From Zarea fungicola (taxonomy: Eukaryota > Ascomycota > Sordariomycetes > Hypocreales > Cordycipitaceae): 64,000 bases of DNA. Positions within the stretch are counted from its first letter, which is position 1. Every line of letters starts with the position of its first letter. Below the pieces are notes generated by a model, which was not told where the DNA came from, made no database searches, and was given only the letters and a program-made list of their open reading frames with translations. Below, in pieces: positions 22,313-34,962 of this stretch. The stretch is from NCBI GenBank assembly GCA_900169235.1, contig FWCC01000082.1, positions 248,001 to 312,000 of the forward strand. The letters run 5' to 3'. Both the position numbers and the translations under genes were made by a program.

Positions 22313-25300
22313 CGTCGTTGGTCTTTGCTGTGTTGGGACGGGGTGTCGTTCTCAATGTGGTAGAAGGATAATGATATAAGCGAATGTGTAGGTTTGATAT
22401 TAAAGGGGGGGTGAGAAGTGAATTGTAGAACGAGGGACAAGCACCAAAGCTGTTGATCACTGGGATAAAGAACCAAGAGGAAAAGTAAGAGGCTTCAATG
22501 CTTGGGGGGAGGCGGCACCAGGTCCTTATACACCTGAAGCCCGGGGACACACTCTCTCGGCGTCGTTCTCGCTCTCTCCCGCACACCCATGGCATGGCCC
22601 TGGTCCATCGCCAACAAACACATTGACGCCCCGTAACGGTGCGTTGGGCCTAGTCAGGTTCCCTCTCCACCCTGGACGGATCAATACTAGATGGATACAA
22701 GCGCAGAATGTCGTCGAGCATGGGAACATGGATCCCAGCGTCCCAGCCGCCCAAGCCATAATACGAGCCCAGCTTCCGAACGAGGTACCTGAGTACTTAC
22801 AAGCGAGCAAGGTACCTGCGGAGGTGTGTGTGTGTGCCTGTAAATAGCCCTGCGTGGTCTTATTGAGTATGGAGCCACTTGTTCTTGATGGTGGCCCTCC
22901 TTCGATCCGTCTGATTGGGAGGCTGACGCTGATTTGGCGCAACCCACCAGCAAACCCACTCCAACTTTTTCTTCCCACGGCCGCAAAGCACATCTTTCAC
23001 TATCCGGGACTAACCACACTGCCGCCCCACTGCCCCCCTTGAAGGTCCCTTTCTTTTTAGTCTCTGGGATGTTACCTAGTTGGGGTGGACAATGGTTGGC
23101 CCTGGGCGACTCAGCCTTCTTTCTCTAATAGCGGCATGAGGAAAATCGCTGCACACACTGACCTCTCATGGCTTGGGGCTGGAATAAACTCTACTGGCCT
23201 GCGCACGTTTCCCAGCGTCCGGCGTCCGCCACATGCCATTTCCATCCCGTCTCTAGCGGCACCACACACTTTTTGGTCGAGGCGGAAAAGGCCTTGCCTG
23301 AGAACTGCTGCTCGCTGCAGTGTGCTTACTCTGGCAGCCATCTTAGACAGAACCCTTTGTGTATTTCTGTGTGTTTCACCAATCATGCGAGGTTCCTGCA
23401 AGGCGCCATGGTCTCTTGACGGCCGGACCGACTAGAAGGCTGGATCTGCTGATTGATGACGGCTGGGGGGAGCAAGTACCGTAGTAAAAAGCAGCGTGCA
23501 TTGTGCTGTAGGTCCTCTTCATTTCCACAGCCGCTGCAGTGCAACTCCCCGGACAGCGCCTCCCACCACCCATAAGAAGGCTTGCTGCACTGTGTAAATC
23601 CCAATTAGAATAAAGTGATAGTGGCAAGGCACCTTCGTATTTAGCACGGGTACATGGCTGCCCGGGGCTGAACTCCGGTCACTGAGTCGTCCAGTCTGGC
23701 CCGCAACCAGTGTCATTGACTCCCTAAAAATCGCGCTGAAGCTACCAGATTCGTAGTAGTAGCAGAGAGCGTAGCAGTCGGAGCCCCCTTCCCCATTGTA
23801 ATTACAAGGATACCATAGAACGAGCTGTTTATTTTCTTTTACTAGGCCCTGTAGAATGGCTGGATGCCGGTACTCAGCACTCAGCTCGTGCAATTGGTGG
23901 TGATGATCCCTCCTGCAGCTTGGTGGCCGGGAATCAAGACAGCGTAGAACCAAAAGCATTAAAGAGAAGCAAAAAAGAGGTTGCACGTCCACTTTTTCTC
24001 GTCTGGTACGATGGCGGCTTGCATGAAAGACATTTTACGAGGTTGGCGAAAACTTTTTTTAAACCTCTCTCGTTCTTGTTGTTCAGGCAAAAGGGGAAAG
24101 CGGCGACGTTCTTAGGTTTTGCATGAGCGTGCAGTAGCGTCGTGAAGTTGTGTGCGTGTCTGCGTTGTGTCAATGGCTGGAGCATGGCCTCTGGCTGAGC
24201 TCGGCCACCACACCTTCTCGTGTTGCCTGGCACCCACAAAACTATCCGGCTGTAAAATGGAAGCATAGCGATGCGTTCTGCAGGCCATCATTCTCGCTTC
24301 CCGGTACTGCATGCACCTGTCCGTCCGGGCCGTTGTTGTCGGCCCATGACGTGTGTTAATGTTGTTCTGTTCATGCATCTGCCCTATTGGTTCCCAAGCA
24401 ACGGCCGTAATTTACTCAACAATTAGTGCTGCAGCATCTTTTCCTGGTTCAAAGTATTGCTGAAATGACCAGGATAAGACTTTGCTCTTTGTGCGATTTT
24501 TTCTTTTCTTGCTTAATTTGTTTTTTTTTCTCTGGCAGCCGGCCTACCGAAAATGTGACGAAATTTCGACTACCGGCTCACCCCGGATAACCGTAATTGG
24601 AGCCTTGGTGCGGGAAGTCTTTTTTTAGCAGCAGGCATGGGTCGTCTGCCCACCATTAGGCCGCCATCTCGATATCGTATGAGCGGTGGCTCACATTCTG
24701 CGTAAAAAGAGGTGATGAGTGAATATGGGTGCCATCCATAATAACGAGGCTGTTATAAGCCCAAGTCGCCACCTGAGCCATTGACGACGGCCAAACGGTA
24801 AGACATCAAGACATATCCGGGCCGCTGTGCAACCTCTTGGAGCGGTGTGTATAATGTGACAATGATCACGAAGACGTTTGTCGGTGTCCCCAGCCACGGG
24901 CTGGCCAGCCCTAGTGATGACAAGAATATCTTGGGTGAGGCACACTTGCTGCCATCTACGAAGCCATCTTAATTGATTTTTGAGTCCCGGTTGAGTTACT
25001 ACACGGCGAGCTGGACAGATGTGGCGTGGCCAGGGTCGATATGCATGTGTTGTATGGACCCGGTAGTTGTCCAGTGGCTGCAAGGTTGGTATCCCAAAAC
25101 TCTACTCTCCAAGACAATGAAATATATGCCTTTTACTAGTGACATAATGGTTAGCTCTACCTTGCATCATCGTTTTTTTTGCATGAACGAGAGTTTTTCT
25201 ACCGTTCTTGGTGTCAAAGTACTTGCGTGCCGCGTGGGTCTATGAATTGGCCTTGGTCGTGAAACAGCGGAAATAGTAAGTGCTTCCAGCTAGCCCGAGA

Positions 25301-28281
25301 CAACTTCTGCGTGCCGACAGTGGAGTATCGACGGGCCAAGACATTTGAGAGGATTTTCTCATCTCGTATGTATGGAGATGAAGGAGTCATCGATGCGCCT
25401 TTCATCTTCCCTGTTTGTTGAGAGCATCTTGCCAGCATCACCCCTGCTCGGGTAGGCAGCCAAGTGGTGCGGTGTGGGTAAAACTCTTGAATAGCAGCAC
25501 TTGCAGCAGTATCCCCGTCTTGGTATGCGGCGGCGGCGGTGCTCGGCTGCTGCAGCCAAGCCCTGGAATAGCGTGTTCGCTGCAGGTCTGTGTCTTTGAG
25601 ATGGTGGTATGGAGTCTGCGATGATACGTGGTGGTGCATCTTGAATACGAGGCCGCCGCTTTGCTAAAGGCTGCCGTTTCCCCAGCCCCATTCAGCCCCA
25701 ACTTGCAGCCAGAGGCACACTCAACAGCCACTCAACAGCCACCTTTCAACATTACCAGCCAACCACCAGCCACAATCGCCCATCAAGCTCATCCGCCTAG
25801 TGCACCTGCCAGGGTTCGGCAGGCATAAGCTCCGCTAGAAAAAACAAATGGTGTGCTCCTGAACTAATTAGAAAAGAAATTTGCTACCAGGGAAAAAAAT
25901 CCCGGAGATGAATAGTGCTGGAGCAGATATGGAGATCACGTCAAGGTCTGTCGCGGGTGGCCACTGGCCGGGCGACCTATCGTGTCCAGGCCAATTCCCA
26001 TCCTCCACCCACCTGGCTATCCAATATTTGACGTTATCGTAACACAAAAGGAAATACAGGTTTTTTGTGACTATGCTGTGGCCTACATTCTGTACTTAAT
26101 GCGGTGGTTGGATTTGGAGATGAGTGTGCTGTCGTGTGCCACAATATGCATGTGCCTTCAATATTGGTAATTTTATTTTTCTTGATTCTCTCTCCTTTCA
26201 TGCCGTCTCATGCCGTCTCTGAAAGTTACCATCCCAACTTGTGAGAAGCAGCCGGCAAAAGAAAACGGCTGGAAGCTGAGTCGCACGGTGCAGGCCTGGC
26301 TCTCCAGCCATGCAGATGCACTGTATAGTGCATGGGCTTGCCTATAGAATGAGGCAATGACTACAGCGAGGCGTTGTGTACACAATAAAAAACGTACATG
26401 GCTGGTCTTTTCCCATCCTTGCTACTCTTTTTGAGTTTGTTAGTTTCCTCAGCTGCAACCAGACCCCTGTATGTTGGCATACTGGTAAACGCATCACCTC
26501 CCACCGTGGCCGACAAACAAAGTGCGACGGAGTTATCCGTTCTCCATACTATATACTCCATACATGGGGCTCACGGTAAATATGGCAGGCCCAGAAGGAC
26601 TCGACTACCATGTCTGCTGCTCAGCAAGAGCAGGCCCATGTACCAGTATGCAGCATGTCATGCTCTTCGGTTCCGTCCAGCAAGTATATGCGAGGGACAC
26701 CAACGCCCGATTGGTATACTGAAGTGGAGATTCTGCTTTCTCGGTGGCTTGATTGAGCGCTGCATTGCTATCGGCCCAAGTGCCGGCCTGCTAACTAGCC
26801 CACATCGACAAAAATCGTCCCAGCTTCCGTAAGCAAGGACACAGCCGAGATGAATCCATGCTTATTATTCCCCGATATCAATTGACCAGTCATCTTGTTT
26901 ATTGCGTGAAATTGTTACAATTGAGCCCCTATTGAATTGCTGACAAGAACTCACAGCACGGCGAAAAACACGCAACCAAAGGAACAGCATGTTCTGCGAC
27001 TTCAGCTCATCACCTGACGGGACGACGAATTGCTTCTAGCCAGTGGCTATGACCTCTTTTTCTTCCAGAAACTATGCTCTTTTGGGGAATTGATTATTGG
27101 CTTTTTTTTTTATTGCCGCCTCTTCTTTTCCGTGTCGGCCGTGTGTGGCTGTTGCTGCTGAAGCGGGATTTGCTATTCCTGCTCCCGCGAGACACCCTTT
27201 TCTCAACGCCGTACCTGAATCCGTTAGGTACAAGCGCACAATCCAAGACGGTTTCTTCTTCCGTCCTAGAGTCCGAGCGCTCTTCACCGTCTGTGGGAAT
27301 ACTTTTGGTTAGGAAGTGGCGTGGAACTTGCTGAATCCGGCCTTGGAGTAAAGTCTCAACGCTGTCGCTTTCACTGCTTTCACTGCTTTCCCAGTAGTCT
27401 GGGCGGCATGCCACATGGCGCAAAACCCGCACTATCCCAATTGGTCGCCTGCGGCTGATCAAGTCTCCGGCTTGTTGGTCCATGACTCCTCCCCATTGTG
27501 CTGCTGGGGAACGTGGTTGTACCTGTTTAACCACGCGACAACTGGAGTAGCCCCAATTGGACAAAGTCATTGTTTGTATGGGGTTAAGGTGACGGCGAGG
27601 CGTTTAACTTTTTGAAGGGGGGGATTGGTCTGGTTCCGCCATGTCCGAAAGTAAAATTTCGTTCTGGAAACCTATGCTCTTTTTGGACTTTTCTACGTCC
27701 CAGAAAAAAAAGACACAGCGCTAACTATCGAAAGCTTGCCGCCACACCACTAAATTGTACCAACAAACTGAGTGGCCACTGCTTGTGTCATGGCAGCGAT
27801 ACAATCCGGGGCGGGGAAGATGTCAATTCACTACATGATGTTTGCCGTGGAACCAATTTCCTGGGCCCCGTCTGAAGATGGATTGTTCTCGGCCAAGCTC
27901 TGGAGCCAAGTTGTCTGTGGATTTCCGGCCCCATGATGTTTGTTTGGAGCAGTGGCAATTGAATTTATTCCAGACCGTCTGAACTCAAGACGGGATCGTT
28001 CTGGGCCGGCCTTTGCTTGCTGCCTGACAGATTTTTGTCCTCGTCGTCTCCAGCCAGAAGTAGAGATAGAGATTAACGCAAGCTTCTTGACTCGTTAGTC
28101 GATCAATTCAAAGGCGTATAGACAACAACATGGTACAGATAACGGGATGTGGGTTTTTGTTGATGGATAGCTTTCATCGAGGCACCATTGACTATTTCCT
28201 ATTCTAATCACACCGCTGGCCCGTCAACCAAAAATCTTTCCAAATTTGCCATTGGGCATTTCCATCTCCGTCGGTCTATCA
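22313..28281. other. Gene-poor block (6 kb)
   Basis: I see no supported gene. The first few hundred bases are the promoter of the wall-protein gene. Two AGGTACCT palindromes sit at about 22793 and 22810. An open frame at 26398-26832 starts with a signal-peptide-like stretch but then looks non-coding; it is treated under findings. The remainder is unique sequence with scattered T and A runs. Confidence 0.5.
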
Positions 28282-29433
28282 CTAGTTGTTGACCAAAACA
28301 TAGCGGAACCGTGCCTTGCCAGCCTCCATATCAACAATGGCCTGGTTCGCGTCCGACATGGGCCTAATCTCAACCCACGGTTTAATCTGGTGCTTGGCCG
28401 CAAACTCCAGCATCTCGCGAATGTCCCTTGGGCTTCCAATCGCCGAGCCCGCCAGGCTACGACGCCCACTGATGAGGGAGAAGGCGGACAAGGAGATGGG
28501 CTCCTCTGGGGAGCCGACCTGGACCATGGTGCCATTCAGCGCCAGCGTGTTGATGTACTGAGCGATGGGCATGTTCGCCGACGACACAGTCGAGATGATG
28601 ACATCGAAGCGGCGCGCGTTATCGCTGGACCAGTCCGCATCGTCGTCCGTGGCAATGTAACCAGTGCAGCCTAGAGCCATGGCCTCGTCACGCTTTGATG
28701 CCTTGCGCGAGATGCCCACAACCTCATCCGCGCCGAGGGCCCTGGCAAAGAGGACGGCAAAGTGGCCAAGGCCGCCGACGCCCGCAATGGCGACTTTTTT
28801 CCCCGGTCCAACGCCCCAGTGACGGAGAGGCGACCAGACGGTCACGCCGCCGCAGAGCATGGGCGCGGCGTGCTCGGGGGCGAGTCCCGAGGGAATCTTG
28901 AAGACAAAGTGCGAGGGGGCGCGGTTGTAGAGGGCGTAGCCGCCGTAGGTCTTGTCGCCGTTGTAGTGGCGGGCGCCGTATGTGCTGATGCCGCCGGCGA
29001 CGCAGTAGGACTCTTGGCCGGTCTGGCAGGGGATGCACTCCTTGTCGCCACGGCCCAGGCAGGAATCAGCTTGGCAGCCGACGCCGACAATGTCGCCGAC
29101 TTTGATGTCGCCCTCGGCGTTTGAGCCTACTCGGACAGCAACACCAACAATTTCGTGACCAACGACGCAGGGGTAAGGTGTCTCGCCCTGGGCGTGTAGG
29201 AGGTTAGTCGGAGTTGTTCCAAAGTGAGGAGTTCCAAAACGCGATGCAACTGGACAACTTACCCAACCAGACCGCAGGGTGTGCAAGTCGGAACCGCAGA
29301 TTCCTGAGTGGGTGACTTTGATGTCGATATCGTTCTCTTCCCATGACTTGGGTTCATACTCGCCCCAGACCATCTTGCCCTCGGCAGAAGAGGCATCGTG
29401 ACCCAGCCAGCCCTCAAACTTGTAGTCGGCCAT
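28282..29433 (-). CDS. Zinc-dependent alcohol dehydrogenase, ADH6/cinnamyl type
   Basis: Two exons, 29433-29263 and 29187-28282, give 358 residues; the 75-nt intron has a GTAAGT donor and CCCAG acceptor in phase 0. The intron is open in frame, so a read-through version would add 25 residues that the family lacks. Catalytic zinc ligands are Cys46 (GICGSD), His68 and Glu69 (GHE). Structural cysteines are 100, 108, 111 and 119, with a few extra residues after the first compared with yeast Adh6. The Rossmann motif GVGGLG and the following SRKASKR point to NADP(H). It should reduce aldehydes to alcohols in the cytosol, including aromatic ones. Met at 29433 fits the family start; longer upstream frames run into CACATA repeats. 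Confidence 0.92.
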   Translation of the reverse strand: MADYKFEGWLGHDASSAEGKMVWGEYEPKSWEENDIDIKVTHSGICGSDLHTLRSGWVSCPVASRFGTPHFGTTPTNLLHAQGETPYPCVVGHEIVGVAVRVGSNAEGDIKVGDIVGVGCQADSCLGRGDKECIPCQTGQESYCVAGGISTYGARHYNGDKTYGGYALYNRAPSHFVFKIPSGLAPEHAAPMLCGGVTVWSPLRHWGVGPGKKVAIAGVGGLGHFAVLFARALGADEVVGISRKASKRDEAMALGCTGYIATDDDADWSSDNARRFDVIISTVSSANMPIAQYINTLALNGTMVQVGSPEEPISLSAFSLISGRRSLAGSAIGSPRDIREMLEFAAKHQIKPWVEIRPMSDANQAIVDMEAGKARFRYVLVNN

Positions 29434-29438
29434 TTCAA

Positions 29439-29476
29439 TATGTATGTGTATGTGTATGTGTATGTATATGTGTGTA
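29439..29476. repeat. TATGTG microsatellite in the leader of the dehydrogenase gene
   Basis: A TATGTG-type repeat ends only about 6 bases before the presumed start codon of the leftward dehydrogenase gene. In the sense direction it is a CACATA repeat that codes HIHIHI in one frame, which produces a false N-terminal extension. Confidence 0.85.
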
Positions 29477-30406
29477 GAAGAGTGTATAAGTGAGTCGCAG
29501 TGTCTTTTGGTAGCCAATGCGCAGAGCTATACTTCAGTGGTTACAGTACACGGACCGTAGCCCTCTTTTATAATCCCCATTTTGCGTTAGAGACCACCAT
29601 TCATCCATTACAGCGATAATATTGTCAATATCATAATAAAAAGGATATTTAGACAGAACACGGTGAGAATGGTAGCTGGCTTTACTAGTGTATGCAATCG
29701 GGATCCAAAATGATGGTTGACCAGTAATGATGCGCCATTATCGCCGACGGGCCTGATTTATCCCCATCGGGGATAGCAAATGTGGTAAAACCCAGATTCT
29801 TCGGCGATAAACACCTGTGAACTCCAAAACAGGCGGAAAAGCTATCAGAGTTAAATAGAGCGGACTTTCAAGTCGTTTCATCTGTTGAAGGATTGCACCA
29901 GACTTTAGATTCAATTATGGAGCCAAACGCTTCAAGGGTTCTTGGGCTCGTTAAAGACCCTTCGGCGGAACGCACTTATGAAGTACGGGTTTAAACGGAC
30001 GTTGCAGCCCGTCATATGTGTTTTAAAAAAGAATCCCCAGGATAGTAATCCGTCGATTGGCTGGCGCAGTCGCAATCCGCTCTTTCGGCATTATTAGAGA
30101 GCGGTACTGGCCCGAGCTTTCTGAAAAGCCAGAACCATCTCGCCAATACTATCCCACCGTGACCGAACAAGGAGTCTGCACCGCGTTTAAGCTGTTTGAA
30201 GTAATTCCAAGAGGCTGGTCTGGGAAAGTTCATTCGGACTGCTCTGTCATGGGTAGAATAGAGGAAGGACAGCCAGATTTCTCGATGCGCTGGATCCCTC
30301 CAAGGGGCGGTCGTTTCCTACCGAGAGCGACTTGAGAGCGCCGTTACCATGGACGTGGCAAATTGAAGGGGCCTCTGGGACACCGCCAGTTGGTAGGGAC
30401 GCTGGG
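29477..30406. other. Intergenic, no supported gene
   Basis: The left part is the dehydrogenase promoter. The remainder is the 3' flank of the small protein at 30407. A frame from ATG 29917 has six stops in 450 nt and is not called as a gene. Confidence 0.45.
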
Positions 30407-30964
30407 TTATCCCACGGCTCCTTCAATCAGCTTATCAAGAAGCTCTCCCTCGACGGCATCATACCACTCCTGCGACTGCAGGCCGCGACGCACGAGCGCC
30501 TGCAGACCCTCGAGAACAAAGTTCTGGCAGTTCCAGCCGGCGTCCAAGTGTCGGCCCTCGACCACCGTCGCGGCCACCAGATTGACGGGCGTCATCCTGT
30601 CGTCGCGCCGCACCATGACGGCGCCCGCATTGACGTGGTCCTGGTAGTTGGGGGGCTCGGACCAGTCCGTCTTGCCGTGCAGGTGGTAGACGTTCCAGGG
30701 CGCGCCCTCGTCCTGGCGCTGGGTGTGCACCGTCTCATGCATGGAGGGGTCGTCGGGGGAGGAAAAGTAGAGCAGGGCATGGCGCTTGTAGTAAAAGTCT
30801 GGGTCGCCGCGGAAGATGAAGATGGTCATGCATATGGTGAGGAGGCGATCTGATACGGCGTACTCGTCGCTCACGAGCTCAATCTCGGGGCTGTCAGCTG
30901 GTTCCAGGAGGAGCGAGCCCTCGGTAGTTTGGTGTTGGCTCTGCGATCGTACACTAGATATCAT
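30407..30964 (-). CDS. Uncharacterised protein with H...NC pattern
   Basis: An 185-residue frame from ATG 30964. The core starts at about residue 50 with LTICMTIFIFRGDPDFYYKR, followed by HALLYFS, then WNVYHLHGKTDW and, near the C-terminus, WNCQNFVLEGLQALVRRGL. The HALLYF strand followed much later by NCQNFV resembles the catalytic order of permuted papain-like proteins such as LRAT (NCEHFV). This suggests the same broad fold as the protein at 3226; the activity is unknown and the fold is an inference. The first 45 residues are Ser/Glu-rich. Other upstream starts exist only with non-ATG codons. Confidence 0.65.
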   Translation of the reverse strand: MISSVRSQSQHQTTEGSLLLEPADSPEIELVSDEYAVSDRLLTICMTIFIFRGDPDFYYKRHALLYFSSPDDPSMHETVHTQRQDEGAPWNVYHLHGKTDWSEPPNYQDHVNAGAVMVRRDDRMTPVNLVAATVVEGRHLDAGWNCQNFVLEGLQALVRRGLQSQEWYDAVEGELLDKLIEGAVG

Positions 30965-32587
30965 GGCGGGTGTGCCGGCGGGTGTAGGCTCGGAGGCTGA
31001 CCTTTTGGGTGTGGTGAGTTGTGTGAGGCAAGGTCGACAATTTTGGAGAAGTGTGTATTTATTATTAGGTTTGGCGGTTTCTGCGGGGTACTTGGGCAGC
31101 AAAAGAACGCCGCATTGTCATTCATCAGCTGGAATGGCAAGCTTGGGTGTATGACGGTTACTAGGTGCCATGAATGGCTATATTGATGCAATTAACATCT
31201 TGCAGGGTAAATAACTTGGGATATTGTCGTAGATGGCTTCAAGCTTAAATGGCTACTGCTAAAGTTGGTGAGTCTGTGCGTGGTAGTTAATGATGTGTGG
31301 ATCATTTCAACGGTGATTTTTTATGACTGCCGCTGTGTAGTACTGTAAGAGGACTTATGTGGACTTTATTTGTATGTATTTTTAGATTTTAGTTTTCCAT
31401 TTAGTCGTTCATTTAGTTTTCCAAGTTGTTAATCGTTTGAAGCCGATGCCTAGGGCGTATTGGCCAAGCCGTATCATGACTTTACACTATGTAGCAATGG
31501 ATGCACACGGATACAAGAGAATCTAAAACTGCAATATAAACTGCAATGTAAAAACCACAGAAGTAGAGTTATTCCTAGCGTACACAACTCCTGTAAAGCT
31601 GTATGATGCCCTTTGACGCGATTTGGTGAAGGCCTATAGGGTAGGCTATGACGTAGCCTAGATGCTCCATAGTACGTATGGTGCATGAGGACAAGGTCTG
31701 CTACATACAGTACATAGGTTCAACTTTGTAATGCAAAGTGGCAGTGTTTGAAATAAATAAAGAAGCAAAGAAAATTTACCGTGTGTTCCCTCCCCCTTAA
31801 ACTCAGGTCTAGGCTGTCTTGTCAGACATTACGCCGTACACTTGAGATGGCATCACGTTGGCTCAGCGGAGGTGCCGACTGGTTACTTGGCGTACCCGGA
31901 GTAAAGCCGACGCAAACCCGGTGCTGCGGTACGTACCGCCTACCATGTACTACCAGTATGGCAGCATCCCCTATTACGAAGAGTTGTTACAGCACGGGCA
32001 TTGACTGTTGTCATGTGTATTTTCAAACAGATTTTTGGCTTTTCGATATTGCCATCCTCTGAATATATTGTCTGACGGGTTGACCGAGGTGTAAGCGCAT
32101 AATCAGCAGCGCTGATGCCAGACGGAATTATCTAGAGATAAGCCCAAGATAGCCTACAAGTAGTATTTGTACCAAGACAAAAGTAACTCTTTGATATGGT
32201 GCACGGACCATGTCCAGGTTTGCACCCAATCAAGTCTCCCCGATTGTTCCCGAGCCACCCTCTGTAATTTTTTCCTTCAGCGCCCTCGCCGCCCTGCCTT
32301 AGTGCTCTGGTTGCCCCTTGGCGCTGGCCAGGCACCTGTTGTCCGTTCCTGAGGCGGGTCAACTGGTCAGCGCCCGCTGCAACCTTGCTTCCCGGACTGG
32401 AGCGAGAAAAAAAAAAAAAGTCTCTCAAAATCGCACTCTGGCCCGGACCGTCTTCCCTTTTTCTCTCCTCAAGCATCTCCACGCTGCATCTTTTGTCATC
32501 GCTCAACGGCTTCGTCCTTTGCATCTCTCCACTCCGTGCCTTGTTCCTGTCTCCTCTTCTTCGCTTATACCCCCTTCTTTATTCACA
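30965..32587. other. Intergenic; divergent promoters
   Basis: About 1.6 kb between the leftward small protein and the rightward phosphate carrier. No coding sequence is recognised. The last 140 bases before the carrier ATG are pyrimidine-rich, as in strongly expressed fungal genes, and an A13 run lies at about 32407. Confidence 0.45.
32450..32587 (+). promoter_or_regulatory. CT-rich leader of the phosphate carrier gene
   Basis: The stretch just before ATG 32588 is dominated by C and T on the sense strand, with many TCTCC and CTTC words. Such leaders are common in highly expressed filamentous-fungal genes and often surround the transcription start. The exact start is not visible. Confidence 0.45.
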
Positions 32588-33780
32588 ATGGCCTCCGACG
32601 CTACCGCCACCAAGCTCGACGCTGTCGTCCAGAATGTCAAGGCTGCCGAGCCTCAGAAGCTGAGCGGCCTCGCCCTCTACTCCCGCTTCGCCCTTGCTGG
32701 TGCCGTCTGCTGCTCCCTCACCCACGGTGCTCTTACTCCCGTCGATGTGTAAGTCTGCCTCGTCTTGGCCGCGCTATCCTCGTCCTGTGTTGCCGACGCG
32801 CAATTGCCTGGCCCCCTTTGCTGGTCAGGCGCTTCGGTCATCCGGAACCGAGTTTTGCGCGCGCCGCTCCCAACTCGTCATGTCCGAATCAATTGGCTAA
32901 CTCGCATCTCTTCTCTTGTACAGCGTGAAGACCCGTATCCAGCTTGACCCCGCCACCTACAACCGCGGCATGATTGGCGGTTTCCGCCAGGTCGTCCAGG
33001 CTGAGGGTGCTGGTGCTCTCCTCACTGGTGCCGGCCCTACCTTTGCCGGTTACTTCCTCCAGGGTGCCCTCAAGTTTGGTGGATATGAGTTCTTCAAGCA
33101 GCAGTCCATCAACTACCTCGGATACGAGACTGCCTCCAACAACCGTACCGCCGTCTACCTCGCCTCTTCCGGTGCCGCCGAGTTCTTTGCCGATATTGCC
33201 CTCTGCCCCCTCGAGGCCACCCGTATCCGTCTCGTCTCTGAGCCCACCTACGCCAAGGGTCTCGTTGACGGCATGGGCAAGATGCTCAAGAACGAGGGTA
33301 TCGGTGCCATGTACGCCGGATTCGGACCCATTCTGTTCAAGCAGTAAGTTTTCACTCACTCACGGCATCATTTCCTTCTCCTAACATGGCAACAGGATTC
33401 CTTACACCATGGCCAAGTTCGTCGTCTTCGAAAAGGTCTCCGAGGCTGCCTTCAAGACCTTCCCCAAGGAGGACCTCTCCCCCGCCGGCCAGACCGGTGT
33501 CAACCTGGGCTCTGGTCTCATGGCCGGTTTCGCTGCTGCCCTCATCTCCCAGCCTGCCGACACCATGCTCTCCAAGATCAACAAGACCAAGGGTCTCCCC
33601 GGTGAGGGCACCACCTCCCGCCTCATCAAGATCGCCAAGGAGCTCGGCATCAAGGGCTCTTTCGGTGGTGTTGGCGCCCGTCTCGTCATGGTCGGTACCC
33701 TGACCGCCGGTCAGTTTGCCATCTACGGTGAGATCAAGAAGGCCCTCGGTGCCACCGGTGGTGTTGAGATTTCCAAATAA
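32588..33780 (+). CDS. mir1: Mitochondrial phosphate carrier
   Basis: Three exons, 32588-32748, 32924-33343 and 33396-33780, give 321 residues; both introns have GTAAGT donors and CAG acceptors, and the joins restore PVDVVKTRIQ and FKQIPYTMAK. It is a member of the mitochondrial carrier family with three repeats carrying PxD/E-x-x-K/R signatures: [16 protein letters not shown] and a third repeat [10 protein letters not shown]. The KTRIQLDP and PYTMAKF blocks are diagnostic of the phosphate/proton symporter Mir1/PIC. It brings inorganic phosphate into the matrix for ATP synthase. Codon use is strongly biased toward C-ending codons, consistent with high expression. Confidence 0.96.
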
Positions 33781-34962
33781 ATGACTCTATGATGCTCGCC
33801 CGCCCCGACGGCCTCGCACTGCGTCGGCCCTAATGATAAAAGGCGGGCGAGTCACGATGTGGTGCATTGCAGCTGCTTGTAATATGCCACAGGCGGATCG
33901 AAACTGCCAATAAAATACTTTCCTTTGTTTGTCATAAAAGTTTCTTCTGGAGGACGATAGGATACAGGCCAGGATAGACGAATTCCCCAAAACACATATT
34001 CCACGGCTGTTTTTTCCAGGGAACGAAAAAGTCAGCTTGCGTACATGCCCAAGCGCTGGGCTGCGCGCAAGCTTGTATACTTGTTCTTTTCCCAACATGT
34101 TCAGCTTTTGTTTGGGGGAGTTGACTGATTTGCGGTATTATTCATTTAGAAGAGGTTTTGTCGCATCTTTGTTATTAATATTTTGTCGCCACCTTTTGAT
34201 CCTGACCGAGAGGCCGGATGAGAAGAAGGGGAGAGCCTTGGTAGCAAGGGATGGGATACATTCTAGAGATTTTAGAGCTTAGAGGACTGGTCGCGTCCTA
34301 CCAACGGTTGTATAATAAATCGATTTCGTGCGTCTGAAACCACGTTGCTACTACTTCTGTGAAATCCATTGAATTGGCACTACTCTGTTGGTGGTTTCTG
34401 TGAATAAAGTAAGGGATTGGTTGAGTTACATGTCAGGTCAATAGATGTTGATACGCACGATCTATCTTCAGTCATGAACAAATGACTTTTGATTTTAGGA
34501 CCCAAGTGTTTTGTGAAAGTGACTCACACTGTGAGAGCTCCTTGGTACTGGTGCCATGCGCCTTGTTTTCCCCATCCGTTTATCAGGCCATATTTGGCGA
34601 TGACTTGTTACGAACGGTATCGTAGGCGTGTGTAATGAGGACAGAGGTAGAAAAAGGCTATATCTGCCCCTGGAAAATTTCCCCTCATTTCTGCGCTGCA
34701 GAATAGTTTTAAACTGATGTTTCAAGAGAGGGTGGCTTGTCAGAGACCAATACATATGCATGTACATGTTGTATGTTAGGGATACATGGCCCAATATTCT
34801 TCTGATCTTCAAGTCTCTGTGACGGACTGTTTTACCTAGCCCCTGCAGCTTTCCTCGACTTGTGGGGTTTCCGCCGTCACACATGGCTGGTAATATTACA
34901 AAAGAGTATCGCCTCTATTTTCTCATACAATGGCTCATTTAGATTGAATCTGCATCTGCTAC
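33781..34962. other. Intergenic, no gene seen
   Basis: A 1.2-kb stretch holding the 3' flanks of two convergent genes (phosphate carrier, and the six-exon gene on the other strand). Open frames here are short and featureless. Confidence 0.45.

Noticed and set aside
29917..30366. Possible decayed gene reading from ATG 29917
   Set aside because: It has about six stops in 150 codons, close to the number expected by chance, and no homology I recognise.
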